A stretch of DNA of 64,000 nt from Stagnihabitans tardus. Lineage in GTDB: Bacteria; Pseudomonadota; Alphaproteobacteria; Rhodobacterales; Rhodobacteraceae. The stretch is taken from the NCBI RefSeq assembly GCF_009925085.1, contig NZ_JAABNR010000012.1, positions 98,341 to 162,340 of the forward strand, in the 5' to 3' direction. Shown one piece after another: positions 25,561-35,196 of the stretch. The notes beneath the pieces were generated by a model, which did no database searches, was not told the origin of the DNA, and saw only the letters and a program-made list of their open reading frames with translations. A program made the position numbers and the translations under genes. How positions within the stretch are numbered: position 1 is the first letter of the stretch; every line of letters starts with the position of its first letter.

Positions 25561-26112
25561 CTAAAGCTGGCTCAGCAGGACGAAATCACCCGTCCCGCGT
25601 CGCACGAGATTGAACTTTGGCGCCTCTTGGGCATCCTCTTCACCATAGACGGTTTTTTCCGACCGGGCGATAGCCAGCTTCAAATTCTGCCGGATCGAAT
25701 CCGAATTGCCACTGTCGAGCTCGAAGGCCTGCTGGAAGATCGCCTTGGCCTCGCCGAACTTGCCCTGTTCCATCAGGACCACGCCCAGGTTGTTCAGGGC
25801 GGGGACGAAGGTCGGCTCTTCCGTCAGGGCGCGGCGCAGGACCTGTTCGGCCTGGTTCAGCCGCCCAAGTTTCAGGTCGGCCGAGCCCACGGCCGAAAGC
25901 ACATCGACCGACATGCCATCCTCGGCGGCGGCGCGGTAATAGGCCTTGAGCGCGAGTTCATATTCCCCCGCCTCCATCAACCGGTGGCCGACCTCCAGCC
26001 CATCGACACCGCGCGCGCTGCCATCGACCGCCGGGGGCGTCATGCCGCCAGAAGAAAGCCCCCCGCCACAGGCAGGGAGCATCAAGAGCGCAATCAGAAG
26101 AAGCTTTCGCAA
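25561..26112 (-). CDS. second TPR lipoprotein of the tad locus
   Basis: 183-residue lipoprotein with signal MRKLLLIALLMLPAC (lipobox LPAC) followed by a Gly/Ser-rich tether and about three TPR units, including FVPALNNLGVVLMEQGKFGEA and the NNLGVVLMEQG core near residue 105. It lies between tadC (22 bases) and tadD (36 bases), so it should be cotranscribed. It could help assemble the outer-membrane part of the pilus like TadD. Confidence 0.82.
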   Translation of the reverse strand: MRKLLLIALLMLPACGGGLSSGGMTPPAVDGSARGVDGLEVGHRLMEAGEYELALKAYYRAAAEDGMSVDVLSAVGSADLKLGRLNQAEQVLRRALTEEPTFVPALNNLGVVLMEQGKFGEAKAIFQQAFELDSGNSDSIRQNLKLAIARSEKTVYGEEDAQEAPKFNLVRRGTGDFVLLSQL

Positions 26113-26133
26113 AACCCACCCCTTGCGGGAGGC

Positions 26134-27120
26134 TCAAGGGCTTCCCATCGCCAGCATCTTTGTGATGCCCATGACCGAAGGCCCGATCAGAATGATCATC
26201 AAGGGCGGCACCGTGAAGAGCATTGTGCCCAAGGTCAGCTTGGTCGGCAAGGTATTGGCCTTTTCCTCGGCCCGCAACACGCGTTTGTCGCGCATTTCCG
26301 AGGAATAGACCCGCAGGGCCTCGGAAATCGAGGTGCCATAGGTGGCCGATTGCACCAGGGTCGTGACGAAGGAGGAGACGTCGGGCACGTTCACCCGCTC
26401 GGCCATGTCCTTCAAGACCATGACGCGCTCCTTGCCCGCCTTGACCTCGTGCGAGACCATGTCGAGCTCGTCGGCCAGGGCCGGATAGCCGGCACGGGTT
26501 TCCTTGGCCATGCGGTTGATCGACTGGTCCAGCGACTGACCGGCCTCGATGCAGACCAGCATCAGGTCCAGCGCATCGGGAAAGCCCTGGATGATCTGCT
26601 TCTGCCGCTCGCCCACCCGGCGGGTCACCCAGTATTGCGGCAGGTAATAGCCGCAGGCGCCGGGGATCAGGACGACGAGGATCTTGAACTGGGTCGAAAC
26701 CTCCGAGGTCTGGCTGACGATGACCATGTAGATCAGGCCAGCGAGCAGAAGGCCGATGCCAAGCGCGAACTGGGCGAAGTGGAACATCCGCACCGCGTTC
26801 TTGTTGGTATAGCCCGCCCGCACCATGCGCAGCCGCGCGGCCGACATGGTCTCGGCGTCTTGCGGTTCCAGGAAGGCCGAGAACTTTTGCAGCTTGTCGA
26901 CCTTGCCATCGCCCCGGCGCAGCGCCTGGCCCTTGTCCTTGGACTTGGGGTCGGCTGCGGGGGCCCGCATGGCCTTGAGCTTTTCGAAGGGCTCGGGCTT
27001 GCGCTTCATCACCTGGGGCAGGACCGCCAGGATCAAGAGAAGCCCAAGCAGGCCAACGACATAGAGCGGACCCAAGGGACCAAGCTTGGCGGTGATGGTG
27101 GTCTGGAGAGCGTCGAGCAT
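26134..27120 (-). CDS. tadC: Tad pilus inner-membrane platform protein TadC
   Basis: 328-residue type II secretion F-domain protein. Hydrophobic segments lie near residues 20-38, 115-150 and at the C-terminus; the T2SF domain (about residues 180-310) contains FPDALDLMLVCIEAGQSLDQ. It pairs with TadB to form the membrane base on which the CpaF ATPase works. The gene starts five bases after tadB. Confidence 0.92.
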   Translation of the reverse strand: MLDALQTTITAKLGPLGPLYVVGLLGLLLILAVLPQVMKRKPEPFEKLKAMRAPAADPKSKDKGQALRRGDGKVDKLQKFSAFLEPQDAETMSAARLRMVRAGYTNKNAVRMFHFAQFALGIGLLLAGLIYMVIVSQTSEVSTQFKILVVLIPGACGYYLPQYWVTRRVGERQKQIIQGFPDALDLMLVCIEAGQSLDQSINRMAKETRAGYPALADELDMVSHEVKAGKERVMVLKDMAERVNVPDVSSFVTTLVQSATYGTSISEALRVYSSEMRDKRVLRAEEKANTLPTKLTLGTMLFTVPPLMIILIGPSVMGITKMLAMGSP

Positions 27121-27125
27121 GTGGG

Positions 27126-28094
27126 TCAGACCTTGATGTTGACCATGACCTTCATGAAGATCACGTTGACGGTCAGAAGGACGGCGACGATCAGGCAGGC
27201 GGGAATGAAGGCCGCCGTCTCTTTCACGTCGTCATAATAATTGGGCTGGATGACGTTGATCATGACCAGCGCGCCGAGCGGGAAGGCCGAGAGGAAGCCG
27301 CCCGACCACTTGGCCTCGGCCGTGATGGCGCGGACCCGGCGGAAGAGCTTGAAGCGCGCCCGGATCACCTTGGCCAGGCCCTCGAGGATCTCGGCCAGGT
27401 TGCCGCCCGATTGCTGCTGGATCGTCACGGCGACGGCCAGGAAGCGCAAGTCCTGGTTGTCCATGCGCTCGGCAAAGGCTTTCAGGCTTTCGGCGATGTC
27501 GCGGCCGTAAGAGGCCTCGTCGGCGATGACGCCGAATTCGGTGCCCAAGGGGTCGGCGACCTCTTTCGACACATTGGCGATGGCGGACGAAAACGGGTGA
27601 CCGACGCGCAAGCTGCGGACCATCAGTTCGACCGCGTCAGGCAGCTGTTCCTCCAGAAGCGACATGCGCTTCTTGGCCTTGTTGTTGACCCAGACATAGA
27701 CCCCGCCGATGCCCATGGCGACCGCGATGCCGCCGCGCACGACCGGAGAGGCCTCGGTGCCGATGGTCAGGCCGACGAAGGCAAAGACGCCAAGCCCGGC
27801 CATGATCATGACCAGTTGCTTGGGGCTGAAGGCGATATTGGCCTTCTGCGCCTTGGAGGCCAGAAGCGAGTAAAGCGGGATGCCGCGCGAATTCATGTGC
27901 TGCGACATCTCCTTGCGGAGCTGTTCCAGCACTTTCTCGCGGTCCTGGTTCTTCTCCAGAAGCGCAAGGCGACGCGACAGGCGGTTGTTCAGCTGGATGG
28001 ATTTGCCAAAGACCGTGAGGTAGAGGCCTTCCACCAGGAAGATCACCGCGACGAAGACCAGAAGGTAGATAAGCGGAGCTGCGCTGAGCGTCAT
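27126..28094 (-). CDS. tadB: Tad pilus inner-membrane platform protein TadB
   Basis: 322-residue T2SF protein, partner of TadC. It starts MTLSAAPLIYLLVFVAVIFL (first membrane segment) and contains LPDAVELMVRSLRVGHPFSSA near residue 175 and the QQQSGGNLAEILEGLAKVIR helix of the F domain near 240. It lies nine bases after cpaF in the same operon. Confidence 0.92.
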   Translation of the reverse strand: MTLSAAPLIYLLVFVAVIFLVEGLYLTVFGKSIQLNNRLSRRLALLEKNQDREKVLEQLRKEMSQHMNSRGIPLYSLLASKAQKANIAFSPKQLVMIMAGLGVFAFVGLTIGTEASPVVRGGIAVAMGIGGVYVWVNNKAKKRMSLLEEQLPDAVELMVRSLRVGHPFSSAIANVSKEVADPLGTEFGVIADEASYGRDIAESLKAFAERMDNQDLRFLAVAVTIQQQSGGNLAEILEGLAKVIRARFKLFRRVRAITAEAKWSGGFLSAFPLGALVMINVIQPNYYDDVKETAAFIPACLIVAVLLTVNVIFMKVMVNIKV

Positions 28095-28103
28095 GATGGG
28101 ACC

Positions 28104-29558
28104 TTAGACGATGGGTTCATAGATCGACGCCGGCAGGTCGAAACCCCATTGCCGGAAGCGCTCGGAGTAATGGCTGCGCACGCCCGTGGCGTTGAAGCGG
28201 CCGATGATCTTGCCATTGGGCTCGACGCCGAGGCGCTCGTAGCGGAAGACTTCCTGCATCGAGATGACCTCGCCTTCCATCCCGGTGATTTCGGTGATGG
28301 ACACCATGCGGCGCGAGCCGTCTTGCAGGCGGCTTGCCTGGACGATCAGGTTGACGGCGGAGGCGATCTGGCTGCGCACGGCCTTCAGCGGCATTTCGAT
28401 GCCCGCCATGGCGACCATGTTTTCAAGACGCGAGATCCCGTCGCGGGCAGAGTTCGCGTGGATCGTGGTCATGGATCCGTCGTGGCCGGTGTTCATCGCC
28501 TGAAGCATGTCGATGACCTCTTCGCCGCGGGTTTCGCCCACGATGATCCGGTCAGGCCGCATCCGCAGCGCGTTGCGCAGGCAGTCGCGCTGGGTGACCG
28601 CGCCCTTGCCTTCCACGTTCGGCGGGCGGCTTTCCATCCGGCCCACGTGCACCTGTTGCAGCTGCAGTTCGGCCGTATCCTCGATGGTCAGGACGCGCTC
28701 GTGGTTGTCGATGAAGGACGACAGCGCGTTCAGCGTCGTCGTCTTCCCCGAACCCGTACCACCCGAGACGATCACGTTCAGACGGCAGGACACCGCCGCC
28801 TGCAGGTAAAGCGCCATCTCTTCGGTAAAGGCGCCGAAGTTCACCAGGTCCTGGACCTTCAGCTTTTCCTTCTTGAACTTCCGGATGGACACCAGGCTTC
28901 CATCCACCGCCACCGGCGGCACCATGCAGTTGAAGCGCGAGCCGTCCGCCAGGCGCGCGTCGCAATAGGGGTTCGATTCATCGACCCGGCGCCCCACGGC
29001 GGAAACGATCTTGTCGATGATCCGCAAGAGGTGGCGTTCATCCTTGAAGGTGATGTCGGTCAGCTCCAGCTTGCCCTTGCGTTCGACGAAGACGCGCTGC
29101 GGCCCGTTCACCAGGATGTCGTTGACGGATTCGTCCTTCAGCAGGGGCTCCAGCGGCCCCAGCCCCATGACCTCGTCATAAAGCTCCTGGTTCAGCTGGG
29201 CGCGGTCGGTGGCGTTGAGTGCCACCGACATTTCCGACAGCGCCTCGGAGGAGATATCGGCGATCTCGGTCTTCAGGCTGGCCTCGGTGGCCGATTCCAG
29301 CGCGGCGAGGTTCAGGTTTTCCAGCAGGCGCTTGTGAAGCTCGACCTTGAGCTCCATCATCTTTTCCTTGCGCTTGCGCTCCTTGTCGGAGGCAATCGCC
29401 TCGGCGGGGGCGGCAGCGGGCGCCGCGCGCGAGGGCGCTGCGGGCTTGGCAGCAGGCGCAGCGGGTGCCGCGACCCGGTCGCTCGCAGCGCCAGAGCCCA
29501 CCGGGGCCAGGCTCGGCTTTCCTGCCGGCGTTTCGTTCTTCTTGAAGCGAGAAAACAT
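28104..29558 (-). CDS. cpaF: Tad pilus assembly ATPase CpaF/TadA
   Basis: 484-residue secretion ATPase that powers pilus assembly. After an Ala/Pro-rich N-terminus (residues 1-65) comes the helical CpaF N-domain, then the ATPase: Walker [13 protein letters not shown] near residue 270, Asp box and Walker B region with [14 protein letters not shown] near 340, and the His-box [19 protein letters not shown] near 358. All key residues seem intact. It follows cpaE after 12 bases. Confidence 0.95.
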   Translation of the reverse strand: MFSRFKKNETPAGKPSLAPVGSGAASDRVAAPAAPAAKPAAPSRAAPAAAPAEAIASDKERKRKEKMMELKVELHKRLLENLNLAALESATEASLKTEIADISSEALSEMSVALNATDRAQLNQELYDEVMGLGPLEPLLKDESVNDILVNGPQRVFVERKGKLELTDITFKDERHLLRIIDKIVSAVGRRVDESNPYCDARLADGSRFNCMVPPVAVDGSLVSIRKFKKEKLKVQDLVNFGAFTEEMALYLQAAVSCRLNVIVSGGTGSGKTTTLNALSSFIDNHERVLTIEDTAELQLQQVHVGRMESRPPNVEGKGAVTQRDCLRNALRMRPDRIIVGETRGEEVIDMLQAMNTGHDGSMTTIHANSARDGISRLENMVAMAGIEMPLKAVRSQIASAVNLIVQASRLQDGSRRMVSITEITGMEGEVISMQEVFRYERLGVEPNGKIIGRFNATGVRSHYSERFRQWGFDLPASIYEPIV

Positions 29559-29570
29559 GAAGGCCCCCGT

Positions 29571-30830
29571 TTACTTGCGCGCGGTTTCGACGGATTTGTT
29601 GAGGTCGAACAAGGACTTGGCCAGCTTCTGAATCTCCTTGCGCAGGGGATTCTTCGCGGCGGTCTCGGACAGGGGCAGGCCGTGGTCATTGGCCTGCGTC
29701 ACCTGGGCGCCTCCGTCGGGCAGTTGCAGTTCGATGGAAATGTCCAGGCTTTCGGCCATGCGCTTGACGCGGCTCTTGCCCGACAGATCGGTGAATTTCG
29801 GCGCATGGTTCAGCACGTAGCGCAGCTTTTCATGCGGCAGGCTCTCGGCCTTCAGCGCGCGCACCAGGCGCAGGACGTTCTGCGCCGAGCGCAGGTCAAG
29901 CTGCAAGAGCGCGAAATAGACATGGGCGCGGGAGAGGACCGCTTCGGTCCAGGCCACGACGGTCTTGGGCATGTCGATGATGACGAAGTCGAAGTTGGCC
30001 CGCGCCATGTCCAGGATGCGGCTGATCTCTTCCGGGCCAATGATGTCCAGGGGCAGCATGTCGGCGGGTGCCGTCAGCACATGCAGCTTGTCGTTGAAGG
30101 TCACCATGGTCTGCAACAGCGCATCGCTGTCGGCATTCACGGCGTCCGACAGGAAGTCATAGACGGTTTCCTTGCGCGGCAGGTCCAGATAGGTCGCGGC
30201 TGAGCCGAACTGGAAGTCGAAGTCGATCAGGCAGACGCGCGGCGCATCGCCCGGCATCGCGGCCAGCTCCCAAGCCAGGTTGGTGGCAAAGGTCGAGGCC
30301 CCGGCCCCGCCGCAAAGTCCATGGACCGGCAGGATCACCCCGTCGCGGTCGCCCTTGGCCTTGAAGCCGGGATGGGCCGCCTCGGGCTCCTGCGAATGGG
30401 TGGTCAGAACGGCCGGAGGCGCGGGCTTGCGGATGCGCTCGATCGTCTCGTGCAGCGCGCCCTCGGGCAGGGGATAGGGCAGGAAGTCGTCCGCCCCCAG
30501 CCGCAAGAGCTGGTGCAGCGCCATGGGCCCGATCTGGTTGGCGACGATCAAGACCTTGATCGTCTTGGCTTTCGCCTGGCGGATGATGTCGGTGATGCGG
30601 GCCAGGTCGCCCTCGTCCTCGCTGTCGACGGCGATCACCACGAATTCCAGCGTCTGGCTGTCAGGCTGGTCCAGGAAGACCGCCGCATCCTCGAACCCCA
30701 GATCCCCCCAGCTTTCGCCCAGCTCGATCTCCATGTCGTCGATCAAGAGGTCAAAGTTCTGCACATCGCGCGAGATGGTGCAGGCCAGGATCGACGCCGG
30801 CTCCGGCTGAAGATTTGCAATGCTCGACAT
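29571..30830 (-). CDS. cpaE: Tad pilus localisation protein CpaE/TadZ
   Basis: 419-residue ParA/MinD-type protein with an N-terminal receiver-like domain (about residues 1-140, including VLIVANQIGPMALHQLLRLG). The P-loop region reads GLCGGAGASTFATNLAWELA: the usual lysines of KGGxGKS are missing, as in other TadZ/CpaE proteins, so ATP use may be atypical. TadZ marks the pole or focus where the pilus forms. It is the first gene of the cpaEF-tadBCD run, with about 210 bases of leader before the ompA terminator. Confidence 0.9.
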   Translation of the reverse strand: MSSIANLQPEPASILACTISRDVQNFDLLIDDMEIELGESWGDLGFEDAAVFLDQPDSQTLEFVVIAVDSEDEGDLARITDIIRQAKAKTIKVLIVANQIGPMALHQLLRLGADDFLPYPLPEGALHETIERIRKPAPPAVLTTHSQEPEAAHPGFKAKGDRDGVILPVHGLCGGAGASTFATNLAWELAAMPGDAPRVCLIDFDFQFGSAATYLDLPRKETVYDFLSDAVNADSDALLQTMVTFNDKLHVLTAPADMLPLDIIGPEEISRILDMARANFDFVIIDMPKTVVAWTEAVLSRAHVYFALLQLDLRSAQNVLRLVRALKAESLPHEKLRYVLNHAPKFTDLSGKSRVKRMAESLDISIELQLPDGGAQVTQANDHGLPLSETAAKNPLRKEIQKLAKSLFDLNKSVETARK

Positions 30831-31042
30831 GAACCCATCCTCGTTTTTCGACCAGCTTGGACAAGACGGATTTTCCGGCTCATCCTGGCCCGGGTCGGCT
30901 CTTTACGGCCGACACTCGTGCCCCCGGGTATGAAGGTGCCGTCAGATGGTGGCGAGATTGGGGCCGAAATGCCGTGAATCTGGGGAATTTGGGCCTTGGG
31001 CCACGATTTGACGAAGGGGCGTGAACAATCGGCGGGAATGAA

Positions 31043-31066
31043 AAAGGCCCCGGAAACCCGGGGCCC
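31043..31066 (-). terminator. terminator after the OmpA-like gene
   Basis: AAAAAGGCCCCGG-AAA-CCCGGGGCC hairpin about 20 bases past the stop of the OmpA-like gene. It splits the locus into a pilin/cpaBC/ompA part and a cpaE-onward part. The rest of 30831-31084 should hold the cpaE promoter; no clear boxes seen. Confidence 0.6.
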
Positions 31067-31084
31067 CTGTCGGTCTGGATGGGC

Positions 31085-31729
31085 TCAGTTGCCGCCGCCC
31101 GCGTCGCCGATGGCGGTCTCGACCGTCGTGTTGGGCGTATGGGGCCGCGTGCCGCTTTCGACATAGTCGCGCATGATGATGGCGGCATATTTGCCGTTCA
31201 ACAGCCCCGCATAGCCCTTGGCAAAGCCCGAAACCGTGGTGACGGCGCGGCGGTTGCGCTCTTCGCGGCTTTGGGTCTGGACCACGGGCTGGGTTTCACC
31301 CAAGGAGACCAGCGCCTCGAGCCTTCCGCGCGAAATCCCCTGGGACACCAGGTAGTTGACCGCCGCCTTGGCGCGGCGCAGGCCCAGGCCCTTGTTGTAG
31401 GATTCCGATCCCACGAGGTCGGTATGGCCATAGACCGAGAACTTGACCTCGGGGAAGCGCTTGATCCAGACGGCCTGGGTCGCCAGGACCTGCTTGGCCT
31501 GCGGCGTCAGCACGTCGGAGTTGAAGGCAAAGGTGATGACCGTGGGCACTTCGGCGTTGAACCGCGTGCCCAGGAGCTCGGTCGCCTGACCCTCGCCCAT
31601 CATGGCCATCGAGTTCATCATCGTCGGCGTGCCAAAGGCGCCTTCATCGACCTCGGAGCCCACTTCGCCCGTGGTGCAAGAGGCCAGGGCCAGGAGGGCG
31701 GCGGCCAGAAGAGAGGTGGTTTTCATCAT
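31085..31729 (-). CDS. OmpA-family lipoprotein of the tad locus
   Basis: 214-residue lipoprotein. Signal MMKTTSLLAAALLALASC with lipobox LASC; then an OmpA C-like peptidoglycan-binding domain with VITFAFNSDVLTPQAKQVL, YGHTDLVGSESYNKGLGLRR and AVNYLVSQGI. It should tie the outer membrane to the wall near the pilus. The start at 31729 has GAGG eight bases upstream. Eleven bases separate it from cpaC, so it is in that operon. Confidence 0.85.
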   Translation of the reverse strand: MMKTTSLLAAALLALASCTTGEVGSEVDEGAFGTPTMMNSMAMMGEGQATELLGTRFNAEVPTVITFAFNSDVLTPQAKQVLATQAVWIKRFPEVKFSVYGHTDLVGSESYNKGLGLRRAKAAVNYLVSQGISRGRLEALVSLGETQPVVQTQSREERNRRAVTTVSGFAKGYAGLLNGKYAAIIMRDYVESGTRPHTPNTTVETAIGDAGGGN

Positions 31730-31739
31730 GCTCATGGCC

Positions 31740-33146
31740 TCATTCCATCGAATAGCCATAGGCGCCGCTGAAGTCCTGCCGGGCCACTTCGCCCGCCGGG
31801 GTATTCGCGCTGCCTGCGGTCTTGCCGAAAAGGAAGAGCTCTTTCTCGGAGGGCAGGCGGACGCGGTCGGTCGGCAGGGCCAGGGTATCGCCGCGCACCG
31901 GGGTCACAAGGTGCGGCGTGACGATGATGACCAGTTCGGACTGCTTGCGCTGGTAATCGGCCGAGCGGAACAGCGCGCCCAGGATCGGCACATCGCCCAG
32001 CCACGGAACCTGGTTGTTCAGGTCGGTGAAGTCGTCCTGCAACAGGCCCGCGATGGCAAAGCTCTCCCCGTCGCGCATCTCGACCGTGGTCGAGGTCTCG
32101 CGGCGCTTGAAGGCATTGACCGAGATCCCGTTCGTCGTCACCGAGGTCGTCGTGTCGATCGAGGACACGGCCGCGTTGATCTGCAGGTTGATCGTGTTGC
32201 CATCCACCACCACGGGGGTGAAGTTCAGCTCGACCCCGAAGGGCTTGTATTCGATGGAAATCGCGCCCGAATCGGAGGTCACCGGGATCGGGTATTCGCC
32301 ACCCGCGAGGAACTTGGCCTCCTGGCCCGAAAGCGCGGTCAAGTTGGGCTCGGCGAGCGTGCGCACGACGCCCTTGGCCTCCAGCGCCTCGAGCAGGACG
32401 CCGAATTCCAGCGAACCGGCGGTGAAGCCCAGGCCCAGCGCGCCTTGCGTGCCGTCCTTCAGCTGAAGGAAGCCGTTGTTGATATTGTCAGCCGTCTGCG
32501 CGGCCAGGGTGCCCGTGGCGCCAAGCGCGCCCACGCTGTTGCCCCCGCGCAGGCCCAGCGAGGAGGACAGGCTCTTCGAGACCGACCGCTGCATCTCGGC
32601 GAAACGGACCTTCAGCATGACCTGCTGCGTCCCCGCCACCATCAGAAGGTTCGATACCTTGTCAGGCGCATAGCGCAAGGCCAGGTCAAGCGCCCGGTCT
32701 AGCTTGGCGGTGGAGGACACCGTGCCCGACAGGACGATCCCGTCATTGGCCGTCCGCACCTCGATGGGCTCGCCCGGCAGGATCTGCTGCAGGCGCTCCT
32801 TGAATTCCTCGATGTCGAGCGTGACATGGACCTCGACGTTCGAGATCAGCTTGCCGTCCTGCGACAGAAGCGTCATCGTCGTGCGGCCCGGCGTCTTGCC
32901 CAGGACATAGATCGTCTTGTCCGACAGGGTCGAGATATCGGCGATGCCCGGATTGGCCACCGACAATTCGGCAAAGGGCGTGTCGCTTTCGACGACGACC
33001 GCCCGGTTGATCGGAACGCTCAACGGCTCGTTGGCATTGCCCTTCATGATCGAAAGGGCCTGCGCCAGTGCCGCATCAGGCATGACGACGGGGCTGGCCA
33101 CAGCCAAGCCCATCACAGCCGCCACCCAAAGGCCTCGCATCTTCAT
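31740..33146 (-). CDS. cpaC: Tad pilus secretin CpaC/RcpA
   Basis: 468-residue outer-membrane secretin. A signal peptide ends near residue 29 (PDAALAQA). Next comes the pilus/secretin N-domain with LSVPINRAVVVESDTPFAEL and a BON-like part (VRTANDGIVLSGTVSS). The secretin core covers about residues 235-420, with VRTLAEPNLTALSGQEAKFL and VPWLGDVPILGALF, both hallmark segments. It forms the gated ring through which Flp fibres leave the cell. Confidence 0.94.
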   Translation of the reverse strand: MKMRGLWVAAVMGLAVASPVVMPDAALAQALSIMKGNANEPLSVPINRAVVVESDTPFAELSVANPGIADISTLSDKTIYVLGKTPGRTTMTLLSQDGKLISNVEVHVTLDIEEFKERLQQILPGEPIEVRTANDGIVLSGTVSSTAKLDRALDLALRYAPDKVSNLLMVAGTQQVMLKVRFAEMQRSVSKSLSSSLGLRGGNSVGALGATGTLAAQTADNINNGFLQLKDGTQGALGLGFTAGSLEFGVLLEALEAKGVVRTLAEPNLTALSGQEAKFLAGGEYPIPVTSDSGAISIEYKPFGVELNFTPVVVDGNTINLQINAAVSSIDTTTSVTTNGISVNAFKRRETSTTVEMRDGESFAIAGLLQDDFTDLNNQVPWLGDVPILGALFRSADYQRKQSELVIIVTPHLVTPVRGDTLALPTDRVRLPSEKELFLFGKTAGSANTPAGEVARQDFSGAYGYSME

Positions 33147-33305
33147 CGACCTGCCCTCTCAACAATGCCCAACGACCGGGTCTTTTCTGCCCGTTTCCAG
33201 TCCAAAATGCCCCAAAGGGCATTTTTAAGCAAGAATCAAAAGCTTGGGGCAAGTTCCTTATGTGGATAACCTGCAACACCCGCTGCCAGTTGCGCCAAAA
33301 GCTAA

Positions 33306-33328
33306 CGGCCCCACAGGATATGGGGCCG
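33306..33328 (-). terminator. hairpin after cpaB
   Basis: CGGCCCCA-CAGGATA-TGGGGCCG, 8-base stem, nine bases past the cpaB stop. It implies that cpaC has its own promoter in 33147-33305 or that read-through occurs. Confidence 0.55.
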
Positions 33329-33336
33329 TGATGCGC

Positions 33337-34185
33337 CTAGTTCGTGCAGGGAATCTCGGTCGTCACCACTTCGGTCCCCTTGCGGGTCTTCAGCGTGCAG
33401 ACCTTTTCGGCCACGGGGGCCACGGCGGCCTGTTCGGGCGTGATGCCCAGGAGCTGGTTGCTGTCGACCTCGATCTTGGCGGTGATCTCCGAGGCATCGG
33501 TGCCCACGATCGCCAGGTTCAAGCGGCCCGTCGCGGCAGCTTGCGTCAGACGCGCCACCTGTTCCCGAGAGGCCGCAAGCGTCACGGTCCGCGCCACGCC
33601 CTCGGTCGCGACCGAGTTGTCGGCCTGCTGGTCGACGCCCACGACACGCACGCCGCCTTCGATCAGCCGCGTCATCTCGCCTTCCTGCATGCCGCCCGCA
33701 GCACCCGTCCAATAGACGTCCACCCGGTCGCCGACATTGACGAAGCCCGCCACGCCCGAGGCCATGTCGACCTTGACCGCAAAGGCGCTTTCGCCCTTTT
33801 CCAGCGCGGCCGAAAGACCGGCGGGCTTGCCCGGCTCGGTCACGGTCTCGGCCAGGACGGGCGTGAATTTCTCCATCTGGCGGCTGACATAGCGCGCCGT
33901 CTTGCCATCGTCGGGGAAAAGATCCTCCGGCGTGGTGAAGGCGTTCTCGGGCAGGGCGCTTTGCTGGACGAAGATCAGCTGGACGTCGTCCTTGGTCAGG
34001 ACCTCGCCGTATTTCTTCACCTTGTTGACCGCGAAGATCTGCACCAGGGGCCCGGTCTTGGCGCGCAGGTCGCGCTCGCGGGCCAGTTCGGCCTGGGACT
34101 GGTTGAAATATTTCTGCGTCATGTAGACGGCCGAGCCCGCGAGGGCCACGCCAACCACCAGGACGAGCGAGAAGACTGCGCGCAT
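33337..34185 (-). CDS. cpaB: Flp pilus assembly protein CpaB/RcpC
   Basis: 282-residue periplasmic protein with one N-terminal membrane segment (MRAVFSLVLVVGVALAGSAV). A SAF-like domain follows (about residues 45-110, with KYGEVLTKDDVQLIFVQQ) and then the RcpC/CpaB domain with FVNVGDRVDVYWTG near residue 150. It supports the secretin. ATG at 34185 is chosen; a GTG one codon earlier is also possible. Confidence 0.9.
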   Translation of the reverse strand: MRAVFSLVLVVGVALAGSAVYMTQKYFNQSQAELARERDLRAKTGPLVQIFAVNKVKKYGEVLTKDDVQLIFVQQSALPENAFTTPEDLFPDDGKTARYVSRQMEKFTPVLAETVTEPGKPAGLSAALEKGESAFAVKVDMASGVAGFVNVGDRVDVYWTGAAGGMQEGEMTRLIEGGVRVVGVDQQADNSVATEGVARTVTLAASREQVARLTQAAATGRLNLAIVGTDASEITAKIEVDSNQLLGITPEQAAVAPVAEKVCTLKTRKGTEVVTTEIPCTN

Positions 34186-34230
34186 CACATTACCCCATTA
34201 CCCGAGAAGGCCGGAGGGTTCGCCCCCGAC

Positions 34231-34422
34231 CTATTGCGATTGATAGCCGACGCCCTGGGCCCCGATGTTGTCCCCGATCAGGCTCGAGGCGCTGTCGGCG
34301 CTGAAAGCGACCGGCATCAGCACCAGCATCCCGATCCCGATGAGGGCAGCGGTCAGGACCACCCAGTCCACGGTGACGGCGCCGTTCTCATCCTTGCGGA
34401 AGATAGTCCATGAAAGCTTCAT
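34231..34422 (-). CDS. divergent Flp-type pilin-like protein
   Basis: 63-residue protein starting MKLSWTIFRKDENGAVTVDW. It has the same prepilin cut site (G then AVTVDW) and hydrophobic helix as the three flp genes upstream but a different tail (ADSASSLIGDNIGAQGVGYQSQ in part). GAGG lies five bases before the ATG. It could be a minor pilin or the first subunit of a pseudopilin tip. It is 45 bases ahead of cpaB. Confidence 0.8.
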   Translation of the reverse strand: MKLSWTIFRKDENGAVTVDWVVLTAALIGIGMLVLMPVAFSADSASSLIGDNIGAQGVGYQSQ

Positions 34423-34565
34423 GATGACCTCTTGTGCCTGCCGGCTTGCAGCCGAGGCGTGGTTAATCCTGCTGACCCTGGCGGATCGTTCTGGCCGAAT
34501 TGCGGCGCCACTTGGGCCGGATTCAGACAAGGAGCAGGGCTTCGCCACAGTCTTGCCCATTTGGT

Positions 34566-34586
34566 AAAGGCGCGCCTGGCGCCTTT
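34566..34586 (-). terminator. terminator after flp copy 1
   Basis: AAAGGCGC-GCCTG-GCGCCTTT, 8-base perfect stem flanked by A and T runs, followed on the gene side by two more hairpins (34596-34622 GGGCCGC/GCGGCCC and 34628-34645 GGAGAGC/GCTCTCC). Confidence 0.65.
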
Positions 34587-34656
34587 GAAAGATCGGGCCG
34601 CACCCGCGAGGGGCGCGGCCCAGGCCGGGAGAGCTTCAGCTCTCCTGCACCAGCGA

Positions 34657-34857
34657 TCAGTTGCCCGAGGTGTAGCCGATGGACTGGCCGCCCAGGTTGT
34701 CCGAGATGTTCGTGCCCATGGTCTCGATCCCGCCGCCGACCGAGGTCACGACGACCATGCCCAGGCCCACGATGGCGGCGGTCAGCACGACCCAGTCAAC
34801 GGTCACGGCACCGGTTTCGTCGGAGGAGAAAGCTTTGAAGAGTTGAGCGAGTTTCAT
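34657..34857 (-). CDS. flp: Flp/Fap-type pilin, copy 1
   Basis: 66-residue type IVb prepilin. A short basic leader MKLAQLFKAFSSDETG is cut before AVTVDWVVLTAAIVGLGMVV, the hydrophobic assembly helix. The usual Glu at +5 of the mature pilin is Asp here. The C-terminal tail SIGYTSGN is identical in all three copies. It is the copy nearest the assembly genes. Confidence 0.92.
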   Translation of the reverse strand: MKLAQLFKAFSSDETGAVTVDWVVLTAAIVGLGMVVVTSVGGGIETMGTNISDNLGGQSIGYTSGN

Positions 34858-35196
34858 GATGTCATCCTTCGATGTTGGTTGTCGGTTTCTACCGTTCGGC
34901 TTAGTGGCTGCGGGCCTCTGTTCCCGCGTCCCCGTCCGGATAAGTCTGTTATCCCCCCCCATCGTGGCCGCGATGCGTCGCGCTTTGGGGGTTTTGCGTG
35001 TCTTTTGCGGGCATTTTTGTGGCATTCGGACCCGGGCCCCGGTTTCGCGCCCGAGCTGCGGGACAGGCCGCGCCAGCTGCGGGGTGATTCTCCCGGGGCG
35101 CGCTCCGCGCCTGGTGAACGCCAAGGCGCGGCCAAAAGCGAAAGGCCGCGTCTTGCGACGCGGCCTTCGTCTTCTGCGGTGTGACCCGCGAAGGGC
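34858..35196 (-). repeat. duplicated flp leader region between copies 1 and 2
   Basis: No gene. On the plus strand 34877-34966 (GTTTCTACCGTTCGGCTTAG ... CCCCCCATCG) is nearly identical to 35422-35511 and related to 35899-35985, so each flp copy has carried its leader with it. The terminator of copy 2 also lies here. Confidence 0.7.
35142..35167 (-). terminator. terminator after flp copy 2
   Basis: AAGGCCGCGTC-TTGC-GACGCGGCCTT, 11-base perfect stem about 30 bases past the stop; the same element occurs after copy 3. Confidence 0.8.
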
